DNA from: Roridomyces roridus
Lineage: Eukaryota; Basidiomycota; Agaricomycetes; Agaricales; Mycenaceae
NCBI GenBank assembly: GCA_029378245.1
Contig: JARKIF010000006.1
Span: 620,001-684,000, forward strand
Direction of reading: 5' to 3'
DNA: 64,000 nucleotides
The notes under the pieces are model-generated. The model ran no database searches, was not told where the DNA came from, and worked only from the letters and a program-made list of their open reading frames with translations. Positions 34,261-44,511 of this stretch are shown in pieces. Made by a program: the position numbers and the translations under genes. The stretch's first letter is position 1; the number at the start of each line of letters is the position of its first letter.

Positions 34261-35615
34261 GCGCATACATGCACGGACTAATCTCGCATTGTAGTTTCAT
34301 ACACGGACATCGGACTGTATTGTCTCCTCTTTTTCAATGTATTACTTGGTGTCGACTTCAAGGTTGCTTGGCTCTTCTATGTTCGAAGACGGATGCATAT
34401 ATGCAGATTTGTACAGCCTCTTTCGAATCGAGTTCGGTGAAGGAAATCTCGCAAGGCTACTCGTCTCGTGATGCGAGCACCGAAGCTTAAGGAGCTCACG
34501 ATGAGAAAAATCTGAATGGCGAGCAAGTCCTCGAAGATCTCATTTGTTCCAGGTTGAATGGCCCCGTGTCGTCGTTGTAAGCAACTCAACATGGAACCGC
34601 CGGTGTAAACGTAGGAACGGGTGGGATGCGTAGCAATTCTTCCTGTCTGGTTTCGCACAAATGGCAACTCGCGACATTACGATTCCTAACTTGATTAGGA
34701 ATCGTTCTTTATGAACCCCCCCGTTCCATCAAACCATCCTCGATGCCCATTTGGCATGCGGATCATGATCCGGGCTGCCGCTCATCTCTTAGATCCCCGT
34801 ATGTACTACGTTCGTGTACTTAGCTCGGCCGGTAGGTAAGTATTCTTTCACAGGTCTGAATACCGAGTAGAAGGTTTTTGAATATATGCATAGAATTCAG
34901 CGCCAGATACATCCTTGCAGAGTGTGAACGGACAGCACCCGGTCATTCCGAAGTCCGCTTCCAAGTTTGACATTTGACATTGACATGTGGATGCCGTCCG
35001 GCGACAGCCTCGAGAGGTCCACCTACCGTCTGTCTTCCTATTCTCGGGACTCTGTATGTTGCACACAACCCGCTACTAGTCCACTGCACATAGCAATAAC
35101 ACGCAAATAACACGCAGAAAAGGCAGGGGGAGGTAGACGATGGATGGCAATCAGCCGGTAAGCAGATGGTTGCCTCGGTAGCGATTCCGATTCGTATCAG
35201 CATCTCTTGCTTTCTCCGCCCATGGTCGTGCTCTGTCTGCTCTGTCTACCTCTCCTGAATCTCTCCGTTATTGGCTTGTGGGGGCTTTTCTGGGATTCTA
35301 GTGGTCACACCCACCTTTCCTTTGCTTTCTCTGCTCGTTGGACCTACTCTGCTTTGGTGGATACCGGCATCTCGGGCTCAGTCTTTGAGAATCCTCCGCG
35401 TCTCCTCTCGCCACCGTCGGGGGCCTGCATCAGAGTCTCCTCCCTCTTGCCTACGTGCCTTTTATACTCCGGTATGCTGTATCATGCTCGTCGCTGTGTG
35501 TTCCCAAACTTCTTTTGCAGCACGCGGCGGCGGCGCGTGTGCTGGTTCCCCCGATCTTGGGGCATCTGCCTACATGACAAGTATGTGTGCCGATCTCTGA
35601 CGTCTTGAATTCCTG
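34261..35615. other. about 1.3 kb without a supportable gene
   Basis: No domain-bearing frame. A 9-bp perfect hairpin (CGATTCCTA...TAGGAATCG) lies near 34680. A 133-codon plus-strand frame at 35207-35608 is hydrophobic at its start but unrecognised. The 5' end of the Helitron probably lies here or slightly downstream; I could not place it. Confidence 0.3.
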
Positions 35616-38600
35616 TTGACCAATTATGATTCAGACGAGGCCGGCGAGCAGATGGTGATTTGCCACTGCATCTGTGAGGGCATCTACATATGGGATGGTC
35701 AGTTTTGTCCTCTCCCTCTCCTACTTTCATTGATCAAAGCTATCGCAGTTACACAATCTACTAGTCATCCTGGTGCCCTCTGGGTACCCGTTACTTTGTG
35801 CCTTTGCGCAAGCGAGGCTGCCGGAGACGGTATAACGACGATCTTTAACATTGCACCGCACACTTCCGATGGCTGTACCGTGTTGAACGGTAGAGCTTTT
35901 CCGGGTGTTGCTGGGAATATGACGATTATGACTCCCCGCCCTCCTTCGAGTGGCATGCATAGTTCGCCGTTGGTCCATGACACAGTCAACGTGCATAATT
36001 GTATTATGAGATCAAATGCATTCGTTGCGAAACCTATGGCAGATGGCCTAGATAGCCCCCATTTTTTCAGAATCCCATGTGCTCCGGTCACGCTATCATA
36101 CCGCCATATTTGTTCACTCCTCATTCTTGCTGCGATATTTCTTGGACTCCGTATCACTTGGATTCTACAAAATTCAAAGCTGTTACCAACTCATGTGATG
36201 CCTGTGGATCATGGGCCTGCCCACAACCTTCTGGGAGGCGGCAGACGAGTTCACGGTAAATTTTCAGCCAGCCTAGTTGTTCCCCACATCATAGATAGTC
36301 ACGGCATCGAAAACCTCAATCATGGCTCCTTCATGTTTGAAATACAGTGCCTACGGACTGACATTCAGATCCAGCGGGCAAAAAACCCAAATTTCATTGC
36401 TGTGGATATACCTTCGAGTCAAATTCTGAGCCTCTTGACAACCCATGAGTTGCGTCACACTGCTGACCTGCATGGCGTCCACCTGTACCAGAAAAATAAA
36501 CTAGTGGAATCACAGGCAATTGTGAACAACCATTCCTGTGACTCGAGCAATTGTCGATCCCTTGTCTCGATAATGCGGTTCATGCAGCCACCGGAGTCGG
36601 AAGAGAAGCCAAAAAGAAGAACTGTGCTCTGCACCATGTCCGACACATTCAAACACCACCAGAATGAGCAGAGAGCCAAGGAGGCTGCTCAACTCAGATA
36701 TGCACGGCAAAGGGATTTGAATGAATTGTTACCAGCACCATTTCCTCCCGAACCTCTCAAGAAATCAGAACTGCATCATATTCTGACTGGCAGCTGTACT
36801 GCATTCCTCCCCGAGAAGTTCGTTGAGGCTGGTTGTGCTGTATGTGGAATGCTTTATCCTTTAACTAAACTTTCGCAGCTCAGTGATTTTTCTGGGTCAT
36901 TGGATGTTCTGTGTGCTCAAGGAGTTACCAGAAAGGAGCGATTTCATTGCAGGGACGCAATTGAGGAACTTTCTGGGCCTGTCCTTGCAGAAGGATGCAC
37001 ACATTTATGTGTTTACTGCGAAGGTTCTCTGGGTTCTCGGACCATCCCCAAGAATGCATTGGCAAACCATGGCTGGTTGGGACCCGTTCCGCAAGAGTTG
37101 CAAGACTTGAGTTATGCCGAGAGTGTCATGATTGCCAAGATAAGACATAACCGATGTGTTATGCGGGTCAATTCTGGCAGAGTGCGAATGCATGCCAATG
37201 CTATCATGTTTGCTCAGCCGGTTCTGAAAGTTTACTTGAAGTTACCTCCCTCAAAACAGGAGATGAGTGAGATCCTGGCTTTTGTGTTCACCGGCTCTGC
37301 AGCCCCAACTCAGGAGGATTTTGATCGAACTCCAATGCTGGTCCGCAGAGATAAAGTTGCAGCGGCGTTGAACTGGTTGAAATTGAATCATGAGGGCTAC
37401 GCAGACCTTGAAATATCTGAGGAAAATCTGTTGTCATACAAGCATCATGATATTCCTGTCACAGTCAATTACAGAAGAACCAATGCAGATCCAGAGGACT
37501 CCATCCCAGCCGTTGCCCGAAGTGTTCACGGTGACAATGAAGAACACGGAACCTCAGAAGGTCCTTGCTCATTTGCAGTTCATGGTTTGACTGGGGCCGA
37601 ATACTCTACGGCCACGATGGACACAATCAAAGCTGTGGCACTCCAGCATCTCGCGAGACAAGGAAGCATGCTGGGTATTGGACGCAGCGACGTGCCAGAG
37701 TCCATGTATGAAAATGTTGAAGCATATCCTGGAATGTTTCCTTGGTTATTCCCGTATGGTAAAGGTGGAATTGGCCATCCCAGCCACAAATATAAGACTT
37801 CAGATCTTAGCCGTAAAGGAAATTTACTGATGTACCACGATAAGTGTTTCCAGACCGATATGTACTTCCCCATGATTGCATTCAACCATGAGCAACTAAG
37901 AGGGTCATCAGTCGGTAGCAAAGCTTTTGTTAAGCGTTCACATTTTCCTGATGTTGCACGAAGATTGCGCAGAATAGATCACCAGGTGTCGGGCAATATT
38001 GCTGACCGCCTTGTTGAAGGCCTCCATGTTCGGCCCGAGACTGACAAGGAGAAAGACTGTTTTGACCTCATGCATGATCTTGATGGAATTGGAGCCTATG
38101 TACCTGGTTCTGCGACAAGCAAACGGCATATGCGGAACGAAATCTGGTCCAGCACAGCCTTTATGGGGGCTCCAAGCTGGTTTGTAACCATGTCCTGGAA
38201 TGACAGTGGTCATTCCCTTGCACTGTATTATGCCCAGGAGGATACCCTCTTTAGACCTGAGATAAAATCTGCTGATGAGCGCTACAGATTGATGTCTAAA
38301 AATCCTGTCGCAGCTGCACGATCTTTTCATTATATGATGGAGGTATTCATTGAAGAAATTTTGTGTTGGAAAAAGGAGGACGCTGGTGCATTCGGTCACA
38401 CTGGGGGCTTCTATGCAGTTGTTGAACAGCAAGGCCGGCTGACACTTCACTCACATTGTTTAATCTGGGTGAAAAATGCACTGTCACCCCAAGATATCCG
38501 AGACAGGTTAACAGCTGAAGATAGCATTTTTACAATGAGGCTCATGGCATATCTCGAGTCAACCCATCAAGGTAAATTCAACCATGGCAAACTCGCTGAT

Positions 38601-41600
38601 GTGCAAGCTCAAGTGGGTGTTGACTCGCAGACTTCCGATGCCACACCAGATAATAACAAGTACCAGGCACCCACATTAACATTTCCTGAGTCTCCTCCTC
38701 CGTTATGTGACACTGATAAGTGCAATGGAACATGTGGGGGCTGTAACCGGTTGTTAGAATGGTGGGATAGATATGAACATGAGGTGGATGACTTGCTGGT
38801 TCGGTCCAATATTCACAGCTGTCGGCACTCAGTGAAAGATGCTGAAGAGGAGAACAATAAGAAAGATTGGCGGCATCTTAAAAAACGTAACAAAAGTAAA
38901 GTTCGGATTCAAGAACGGCGAGGGTGCCTCACCAAGTCTGGTGTCTGCAAGGCTCGATTTCCTCGTGATGTTGTTGAGGAAACAGTGGTTGATCCAGATG
39001 GTCATATTACTTTTGAACATCGGGAGCCGTACATGAATACAATCAATACTTTGATTACCTATTTCTCTCGGTGCAAAACAGACTGTACTAGCCTCTTGTC
39101 TGGTACTGCAGTTAAAGCTGTCATTTCCTATGTATCTGATTATGTCTCAAAGTTGGGGCTCAAATCATACCAGGCATTTGCCTCTGTTTACGATGTGTTC
39201 GATCGGAACTCGGATAATGTTGACAGTACCAGCGCTGACGAGAATACCACAAGAAAACTTATGAGACAAATGGTCAATTCAATGTCCACGAAGATGGAAA
39301 TTGGGAGTCCAATGGCATCCCTCTATCTCCTTGGAAATCCGGATCACTATGCTAGTCATGAGTACGCAAATTTTAGCTGGCGTACTTATGTGGCCTATGT
39401 GAAAAGAGATTGGGCAAGAGATTTGCAAAATAATTTGACCATGGACCTTGATGACACTCCCGAGGACTTCATAACCCTCCGGAACAAGAGAGGAGACATC
39501 ATTGCATCTTCAATTGTCGATGATTACACAATGCGTCTGGTGGTCTACAACTCCGTCAACTTGTATGAGTGGATTCAATCACATCAGAAGAGGGCATTCA
39601 CCAAATCGGAAAAAGAGCATATTCTGCAGGAGCGTGAACTGTACAGTGCATTTGAGAAAGATATCAGTGACTCAGATAGCTCCTCCTCCTTCATTGATGG
39701 AGAGCAAGATTTGACTCAAAGCAGTACCAATGAATCAGAAGATGAAATCCAATTTGAACCTGATGATGCAAAAACTACACCACTCAAGTACCTCTTCATT
39801 GGAGACCACCGACAGAAGGACACTCATGGTGTTTACTGTGACTTTTCAAGGCTCAATATGATTATCCCAAATTTCATGGGTGGTGCAATTCCACGATCAG
39901 ACCGTGGAGACCGTGAATATTACTGTATATCTATTTTGACAATGTTTAAACCTTGGCGTTCACCAAGAGATCTCAAGGATGTGTCCTCCACTTGGGATGA
40001 AACCTTTAATGATCACACCTTCACTGAACGGCAACAACAGTTGTTGAGGAACTTCAACCTTCGTTTTGAATGCAATGATGCACGAGATGATCACTATGCA
40101 GCCATAAAACGCAAGCTGGCTGAAGCAGAATTTGAACCCTCAAGCCATTTCAACCAAACCATCCTGGGCCACAAGGATGATGTTCTAGACTTCATTGATG
40201 ATGAGTTGGATGAATTCGAAGATTACTCTGCCAATGAAATTGGTCCCAAATCTCGTAAATTGAAAGCGCAGATGGAGGAGATAAGGTCCATACTTGCTGG
40301 TTGCAAATGGCTTAATAGAACAACTGATGGTTTGATCATGGATGTCCGCACCGAACCTTTGACTCCACCTGTCAAAACTAAAACGAGCTGGTCAAAAATT
40401 GTGGAAGCCGAGAGAAAGCTGCTCACAGTCAACAAATTGGCAAATATGCCCGTGAGCTATGCTGGTCATGCTGAACAATCCACTATGGCTACACATAACA
40501 AAGTAGAAGAGCTGCCATTCAACTATTTCACCTCTGCCCAAAATGTTGATGCAGATTCAAACATGAACATCAAGCTGGAATGCTGCAAGTGCTTCACATT
40601 GAACCCCGAACAGACCAGAGCATTTACAATTGTAGCGGACCATGCCTCAGCAGTCCAATCAGCACCGCTGAGAATGTATCTAGGTGGCATGGGAGGTTCA
40701 GGTAAATCACAAGTCATCAAGGCAATCAGCCAATTTTTTGAAATGAGGAATGAAAGTTACAGATTCATGCTCCTTGGACCCACAGGGTCAACCGCAGCTC
40801 TTGTAAATGGCTCCACTTACCATTCTGTCTTCAAGGTGCCCCGAGAAACTGGGCGTAAAAATAGAGATGACATTGACGGAATTCGTAATGAGACAACTGC
40901 AATGGCAGCTGTCAATGAACGTATCCAAGGTGTTGAGTATATTTTCCTTGATGAAATCTCCATGGTGTCCTGCAATGATCTGCAAATCCTTGCAAGTCAG
41001 GCTGCTAAGGCCAGAAATATCCATGATGTTGCATTCGGGGGATTGAATGTGATTTTGGCGGGTGATTTTGCACAGTTGCCACCGACTCGTGGCCCTGCTC
41101 TATATGCATCCTTGAAAACTGTTAGTCTTGCAGATGCAAATACAGAGTTCGATCAAGCCTCAATTCTGGGTCGGATGATTTGGCACCAATTCAACACTGT
41201 CGTGATTCTCCGGCAGAATATGAGACAGAGTACGTCTACAGCAGACGATTTAAAACTGCGCACTGCACTGGAGAATATGAGATATTGTGCATGCACAGCT
41301 CAAGATATTGAATTCTTAAGAACCCGTGTTGCAAGCGACAAGCCGGGTCATCCACGTTTGGACTCTGTTGAGTTCAGAAATGTCTCTGTGATCACTGCCT
41401 GGAATGTGCACAAAGACACAATAAATCAATTGGGTGCGGAGAGGTTTGCCGCCGACACTGGCCAAGAGCTCCATGGATTCTACTCTGTTGACCGAATGAG
41501 TGCAGCAAATGTCGATCGAAAGAAGTGGAAGAACTGTCCTCAAGCCCGAGTCCGGCGAATTGGTCCTCAGTTGCAGGAGCAGCTCTGGATGGCAACCCCC

Positions 41601-41750
41601 TCAGCGACGGCAGAGCATGTTCCCGGCTGCTTGCGTCTATGCATGGGCATGCCTGTCATGATTAAATCAAATGATGCAACTGAACTCTGTATAACCAAAG
41701 GTCAAGAGGCATACGTGCGTGGATGGAATCAAATGGAAAACCGATACTAG
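35616..41750 (+). CDS. Helitron Rep/helicase, main part
   Basis: The frame is open for 2044 codons, but clear Helitron sequence begins only around 36400, with a SAP-like segment (SQILSLLTTHELRHTADLHG). What precedes it may be non-coding or captured. Then come a cysteine-rich domain, the Helitron-like N/Rep domain with the HUH motif in GRLTLHSHCLIWV, and the two-tyrosine motif ISYVSDYVSKLG. These nick and rejoin DNA strands. The PIF1 helicase follows with Walker A LGGMGGSGKSQVIKAI, Walker B IFLDEISMVS, GDFAQLPPTRG and LRQNMRQS. The frame ends at 41750, just after KGQEAYVRGW, where the family normally continues. The rest is in another frame, implying a one-base loss near 41722-41735. Confidence 0.88.
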   Translation: MTNYDSDEAGEQMVICHCICEGIYIWDGQFCPLPLLLSLIKAIAVTQSTSHPGALWVPVTLCLCASEAAGDGITTIFNIAPHTSDGCTVLNGRAFPGVAGNMTIMTPRPPSSGMHSSPLVHDTVNVHNCIMRSNAFVAKPMADGLDSPHFFRIPCAPVTLSYRHICSLLILAAIFLGLRITWILQNSKLLPTHVMPVDHGPAHNLLGGGRRVHGKFSASLVVPHIIDSHGIENLNHGSFMFEIQCLRTDIQIQRAKNPNFIAVDIPSSQILSLLTTHELRHTADLHGVHLYQKNKLVESQAIVNNHSCDSSNCRSLVSIMRFMQPPESEEKPKRRTVLCTMSDTFKHHQNEQRAKEAAQLRYARQRDLNELLPAPFPPEPLKKSELHHILTGSCTAFLPEKFVEAGCAVCGMLYPLTKLSQLSDFSGSLDVLCAQGVTRKERFHCRDAIEELSGPVLAEGCTHLCVYCEGSLGSRTIPKNALANHGWLGPVPQELQDLSYAESVMIAKIRHNRCVMRVNSGRVRMHANAIMFAQPVLKVYLKLPPSKQEMSEILAFVFTGSAAPTQEDFDRTPMLVRRDKVAAALNWLKLNHEGYADLEISEENLLSYKHHDIPVTVNYRRTNADPEDSIPAVARSVHGDNEEHGTSEGPCSFAVHGLTGAEYSTATMDTIKAVALQHLARQGSMLGIGRSDVPESMYENVEAYPGMFPWLFPYGKGGIGHPSHKYKTSDLSRKGNLLMYHDKCFQTDMYFPMIAFNHEQLRGSSVGSKAFVKRSHFPDVARRLRRIDHQVSGNIADRLVEGLHVRPETDKEKDCFDLMHDLDGIGAYVPGSATSKRHMRNEIWSSTAFMGAPSWFVTMSWNDSGHSLALYYAQEDTLFRPEIKSADERYRLMSKNPVAAARSFHYMMEVFIEEILCWKKEDAGAFGHTGGFYAVVEQQGRLTLHSHCLIWVKNALSPQDIRDRLTAEDSIFTMRLMAYLESTHQGKFNHGKLADVQAQVGVDSQTSDATPDNNKYQAPTLTFPESPPPLCDTDKCNGTCGGCNRLLEWWDRYEHEVDDLLVRSNIHSCRHSVKDAEEENNKKDWRHLKKRNKSKVRIQERRGCLTKSGVCKARFPRDVVEETVVDPDGHITFEHREPYMNTINTLITYFSRCKTDCTSLLSGTAVKAVISYVSDYVSKLGLKSYQAFASVYDVFDRNSDNVDSTSADENTTRKLMRQMVNSMSTKMEIGSPMASLYLLGNPDHYASHEYANFSWRTYVAYVKRDWARDLQNNLTMDLDDTPEDFITLRNKRGDIIASSIVDDYTMRLVVYNSVNLYEWIQSHQKRAFTKSEKEHILQERELYSAFEKDISDSDSSSSFIDGEQDLTQSSTNESEDEIQFEPDDAKTTPLKYLFIGDHRQKDTHGVYCDFSRLNMIIPNFMGGAIPRSDRGDREYYCISILTMFKPWRSPRDLKDVSSTWDETFNDHTFTERQQQLLRNFNLRFECNDARDDHYAAIKRKLAEAEFEPSSHFNQTILGHKDDVLDFIDDELDEFEDYSANEIGPKSRKLKAQMEEIRSILAGCKWLNRTTDGLIMDVRTEPLTPPVKTKTSWSKIVEAERKLLTVNKLANMPVSYAGHAEQSTMATHNKVEELPFNYFTSAQNVDADSNMNIKLECCKCFTLNPEQTRAFTIVADHASAVQSAPLRMYLGGMGGSGKSQVIKAISQFFEMRNESYRFMLLGPTGSTAALVNGSTYHSVFKVPRETGRKNRDDIDGIRNETTAMAAVNERIQGVEYIFLDEISMVSCNDLQILASQAAKARNIHDVAFGGLNVILAGDFAQLPPTRGPALYASLKTVSLADANTEFDQASILGRMIWHQFNTVVILRQNMRQSTSTADDLKLRTALENMRYCACTAQDIEFLRTRVASDKPGHPRLDSVEFRNVSVITAWNVHKDTINQLGAERFAADTGQELHGFYSVDRMSAANVDRKKWKNCPQARVRRIGPQLQEQLWMATPSATAEHVPGCLRLCMGMPVMIKSNDATELCITKGQEAYVRGWNQMENRY

Positions 41751-43291
41751 AAACCCTCTTTGTAGAGCTGGTGAATCCGCCCCGGCCCATACAAATTCCA
41801 GACCTGCCACAGAATGTTGTGCCTTTGCCACGAGCAACTATGAAAACAACAGCACTGCTTGAGGATGATTCATTGTTGAGTTTGAACAGAGAACAAGTGC
41901 CAGTCTTGCAGAACTTCTCAATGACTGACTATGGGGCACAGGGAAAGTCCAGAAATCCAAATGTTTGCCACTTGAATAATTGTCAGAGCCACATGGCCTA
42001 CTATGTCGCACTCTCCAGAGGAACCAAAGCATCAGGAACAGCCATCATTCAAGGCTTTGATGAGAAGATGATCACAGGCGGAATCACTGGATTTCTTCGT
42101 CAGGAATTCCGTGAGCTTGAGATGTTGGATGAAATTACCACCTTGAAGTGTAGTGGTGAACTTCCCTTGCAGGTCACTGGGTTCTACCGTGGTCAACTTC
42201 TACGTTCCTATTTGCAGTGGCGCAAAGACGATGGTGATCCAGCACACATACATCCTGCTATACGGGAGCATAGGAACCTCTCAAATATGTCCCCAGATCT
42301 CTATGACACCTGGAAACCCAGCCTTGACTCTGAGAAACGAGGGACCAGGCGCCGTGCAACGACCGATATCGATACAAGAAATTCAAAGATAAAAAAGACT
42401 GAGCATCACAACAGCACTGAAATGCAGGCAGGTTTGAGCTCAACTGGAAGTCCAATTGGCCTTGTCTGGGACAATGTGAACTGGAGTTGTGGGTATGATG
42501 CACTTTTCACTCCACTGGGTCATTTGTGGCGAGCTGACAGACAGAGATGGACCACAACTTTCAACGGTCTGAATCCAGTACTTGGGCTCTGGTCCAACTG
42601 GATGGTTGCACTTGAGGGAACTCCCGAGATACCGAGAGATAGAGCCAGGGAGTCTTTGACAGCATTGGACGCAACGAAATTTCCTCTCGGACCTGTGTGC
42701 CTGCGACTTGATGATCTGTTCAGCGCTGTGTCAAGTCAAGTCACATATGGCCATGCAAGAACTTATTGCAATGTTTGTGGGTACTTGGAAGCCGGTCTCA
42801 CAGACACCTTTGGAATGCACTTGACAACCTACCGATCAAATGACTGGGATAATGCTCAAATGACCACAAGTCAGTGGTTGTCTCATCACCTCAACCGACA
42901 CATCCAAAGGCAATGTCCACAGTGTGATTCTCGAGGAACTCGCACACACCTTTGCAGACAAACAGATATAATTGCAGTGCCACCTATTCTGATCCTCAGT
43001 ATAACCATGGGTGACCTTATTCTTGAAGACACTCTGCATTTCAGGACAGAGAGCACTGTTGATCAAATGAATCTTGTCGGACTCATCTATCACTCCCAGA
43101 GTGATCGACATTTCTCCAGTGCAACAGTGGGTGATGATAAAATTTTGTGGTATCACGATGGAATTGCAACAGGGCGTCACTGCATGTCAATGGGTCATAT
43201 CTCCTCAATTGAGAATCATTCATTGCACAACCGGGGCAGCTACAGGTTGTCGGCAGCCATATACAGTCATTCCAAGTCCACACCCATCTGA
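41723..43291 (+). CDS. Helitron helicase C-terminal motifs fused to a cysteine-protease-like domain
   Basis: This continues the helicase in a shifted frame: LETLFVELVNPPRPIQIPDL, then the late helicase motifs SMTDYGAQGKSR and YYVALSRGTKASG. After a roughly 60-residue linker a separate domain begins (VWDNVNWSCGYDALFTPLGHLW). Further on it has a zinc-ribbon-like pair (CNVCGY; CPQCDSRG) and a His-containing segment (SDRHFSSATVG, ILWYHDG). Nucleophile-like Cys after N-x-S, zinc ribbon and late His before WYHDG resemble ubiquitin/SUMO-specific peptidases of the USP fold. That assignment is inference from pattern only. The ATG at 41723 is probably not a true start. Confidence 0.75.
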   Translation: MESNGKPILETLFVELVNPPRPIQIPDLPQNVVPLPRATMKTTALLEDDSLLSLNREQVPVLQNFSMTDYGAQGKSRNPNVCHLNNCQSHMAYYVALSRGTKASGTAIIQGFDEKMITGGITGFLRQEFRELEMLDEITTLKCSGELPLQVTGFYRGQLLRSYLQWRKDDGDPAHIHPAIREHRNLSNMSPDLYDTWKPSLDSEKRGTRRRATTDIDTRNSKIKKTEHHNSTEMQAGLSSTGSPIGLVWDNVNWSCGYDALFTPLGHLWRADRQRWTTTFNGLNPVLGLWSNWMVALEGTPEIPRDRARESLTALDATKFPLGPVCLRLDDLFSAVSSQVTYGHARTYCNVCGYLEAGLTDTFGMHLTTYRSNDWDNAQMTTSQWLSHHLNRHIQRQCPQCDSRGTRTHLCRQTDIIAVPPILILSITMGDLILEDTLHFRTESTVDQMNLVGLIYHSQSDRHFSSATVGDDKILWYHDGIATGRHCMSMGHISSIENHSLHNRGSYRLSAAIYSHSKSTPI

Positions 43292-44160
43292 ATTGTTCAA
43301 AAACCAGGAATCGTACCTGCCATGCACAGCAATGGCCTCAAAGCCAGGTACCAAGTGATATCTCGCTCCATCTCAGGCCACCAGAAACACTGTTCAACCA
43401 GTGATTTCGTCGCATATGCTCCCCTATGCCCCAGACTGTCATGAGACGCTTTCATCATGTACATTCTGTGATCAATGAGTGATGGTAATCATCATCATCA
43501 TCATCAATGATTTTGATGAGAGGCAGGCAGCAGTGACTTGCTTGTACAATGAGGTCAACTTTATTGCAACCAAGTCTACCTACTTGTACTTAGCATGTCT
43601 CTACCTAAGATGTTGTGACTTTATCCATAGCGGTGCAAGCACCGTTCCCCTAAGTACTCTGGGACAGATCATGATGCCGGCAGGAAATATCAGCCGGCGG
43701 CGGCTTGGTATGGGCCCCAGTGGGAGATTGCATTTTACATCAAAGACGGAGGAAAATGTGGGTCAGTGGTTGAAATATGCGGGGAAAGGTGGACTGCATT
43801 TATTCCAGCCTTTATTGCAGCTAGGGGGAAATGCTTCTAACCCTGCTAGCTAAGGTCGTGCATGAGAAGAATAGGAACAGAAAGGCATGGTTTGGGTGAG
43901 AGCGGCCCGAGGATCACGTATCGGTGAACCCTTCTAATTAGAATGGACACTAGGCACATATGTCCCTTCCAGTTGGAAGGGATATATAGGTCCTCCCAAA
44001 GGTGTATTCACCCGGACTTGCAATCACATTCAAAACACCGGAAACATGCTCAAAAGTCGGGACGGGCCCAATGCTGCTGCTTGGACTCTCCTGCCTGTTC
44101 TGATGGCCCAATCCCGTCAACCTCGGCGTACCGTCGCTGTCCGAGCGCACAATCGGCTCG
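43292..44160. other. Helitron 3' flank and intergenic DNA
   Basis: The Helitron 3' terminus should lie here. A GC-rich hairpin (GCCGGC...GCCGGC, about 43678-43704) and a CTAG near 43850 are candidates, but neither fits convincingly. A short ATC microsatellite is at about 43487-43506. Confidence 0.3.
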
Positions 44161-44162
44161 GA

Positions 44163-44368
44163 GTGTGCATCTTCCGTATCTAATTCTATGCCATCCCATT
44201 CAAAATCCTCACTTTGACTCCGGCAAATGAAGCACTCCGGTCCCTGTCTGCCAGCATTCCCGGAATGTGTATCTTCGATATCTAATTCTATGCCATCCCT
44301 CTCAAAATCCTCACTTTGACTCCGGCGAATGAAGCACTCCGGTTGCTGTCTGCGAGCATTCCGTCAAA
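44163..44368. repeat. two diverged tandem copies of a 103-bp unit
   Basis: 44163-44265 and 44266-44368 share most bases, including TCTAATTCTATGCCATCCC and TGAAGCACTCCGG. On the minus strand both are open with the phrase SQSEDFE-x-DGIELD. They may be a duplicated exon of a decayed minus-strand gene, but no complete gene can be drawn. Confidence 0.55.
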
Positions 44369-44511
44369 TTGGTATCGTCGGCCGTTCCTTCCTGACAGGT
44401 GTCTTGCCGCTGGCTGTAGATCTTTGATTTGTTGGATGCTCGACGCGAAGATATAAACGAGTCACTTGGTCGAGAATTCTTCAAGCGACTACTCTCTCCA
44501 GCTCGACTCCA

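Larger units (their letters stand above)
35616..43291 (+). mobile_element. Helitron (rolling-circle transposon), termini not placed
   Basis: Coding evidence for an autonomous Helitron: a HUH-type Rep domain followed by a PIF1-family helicase on one transcript. The span given is only the coding part. I could not identify the 5' TC end or the 3' hairpin plus CTRR end with confidence. Confidence 0.85.

Noticed and set aside
43487..43506. ATC-repeat as a CRISPR-like array
   Set aside because: It is a simple trinucleotide microsatellite; there are no spacers and the organism is a fungus.
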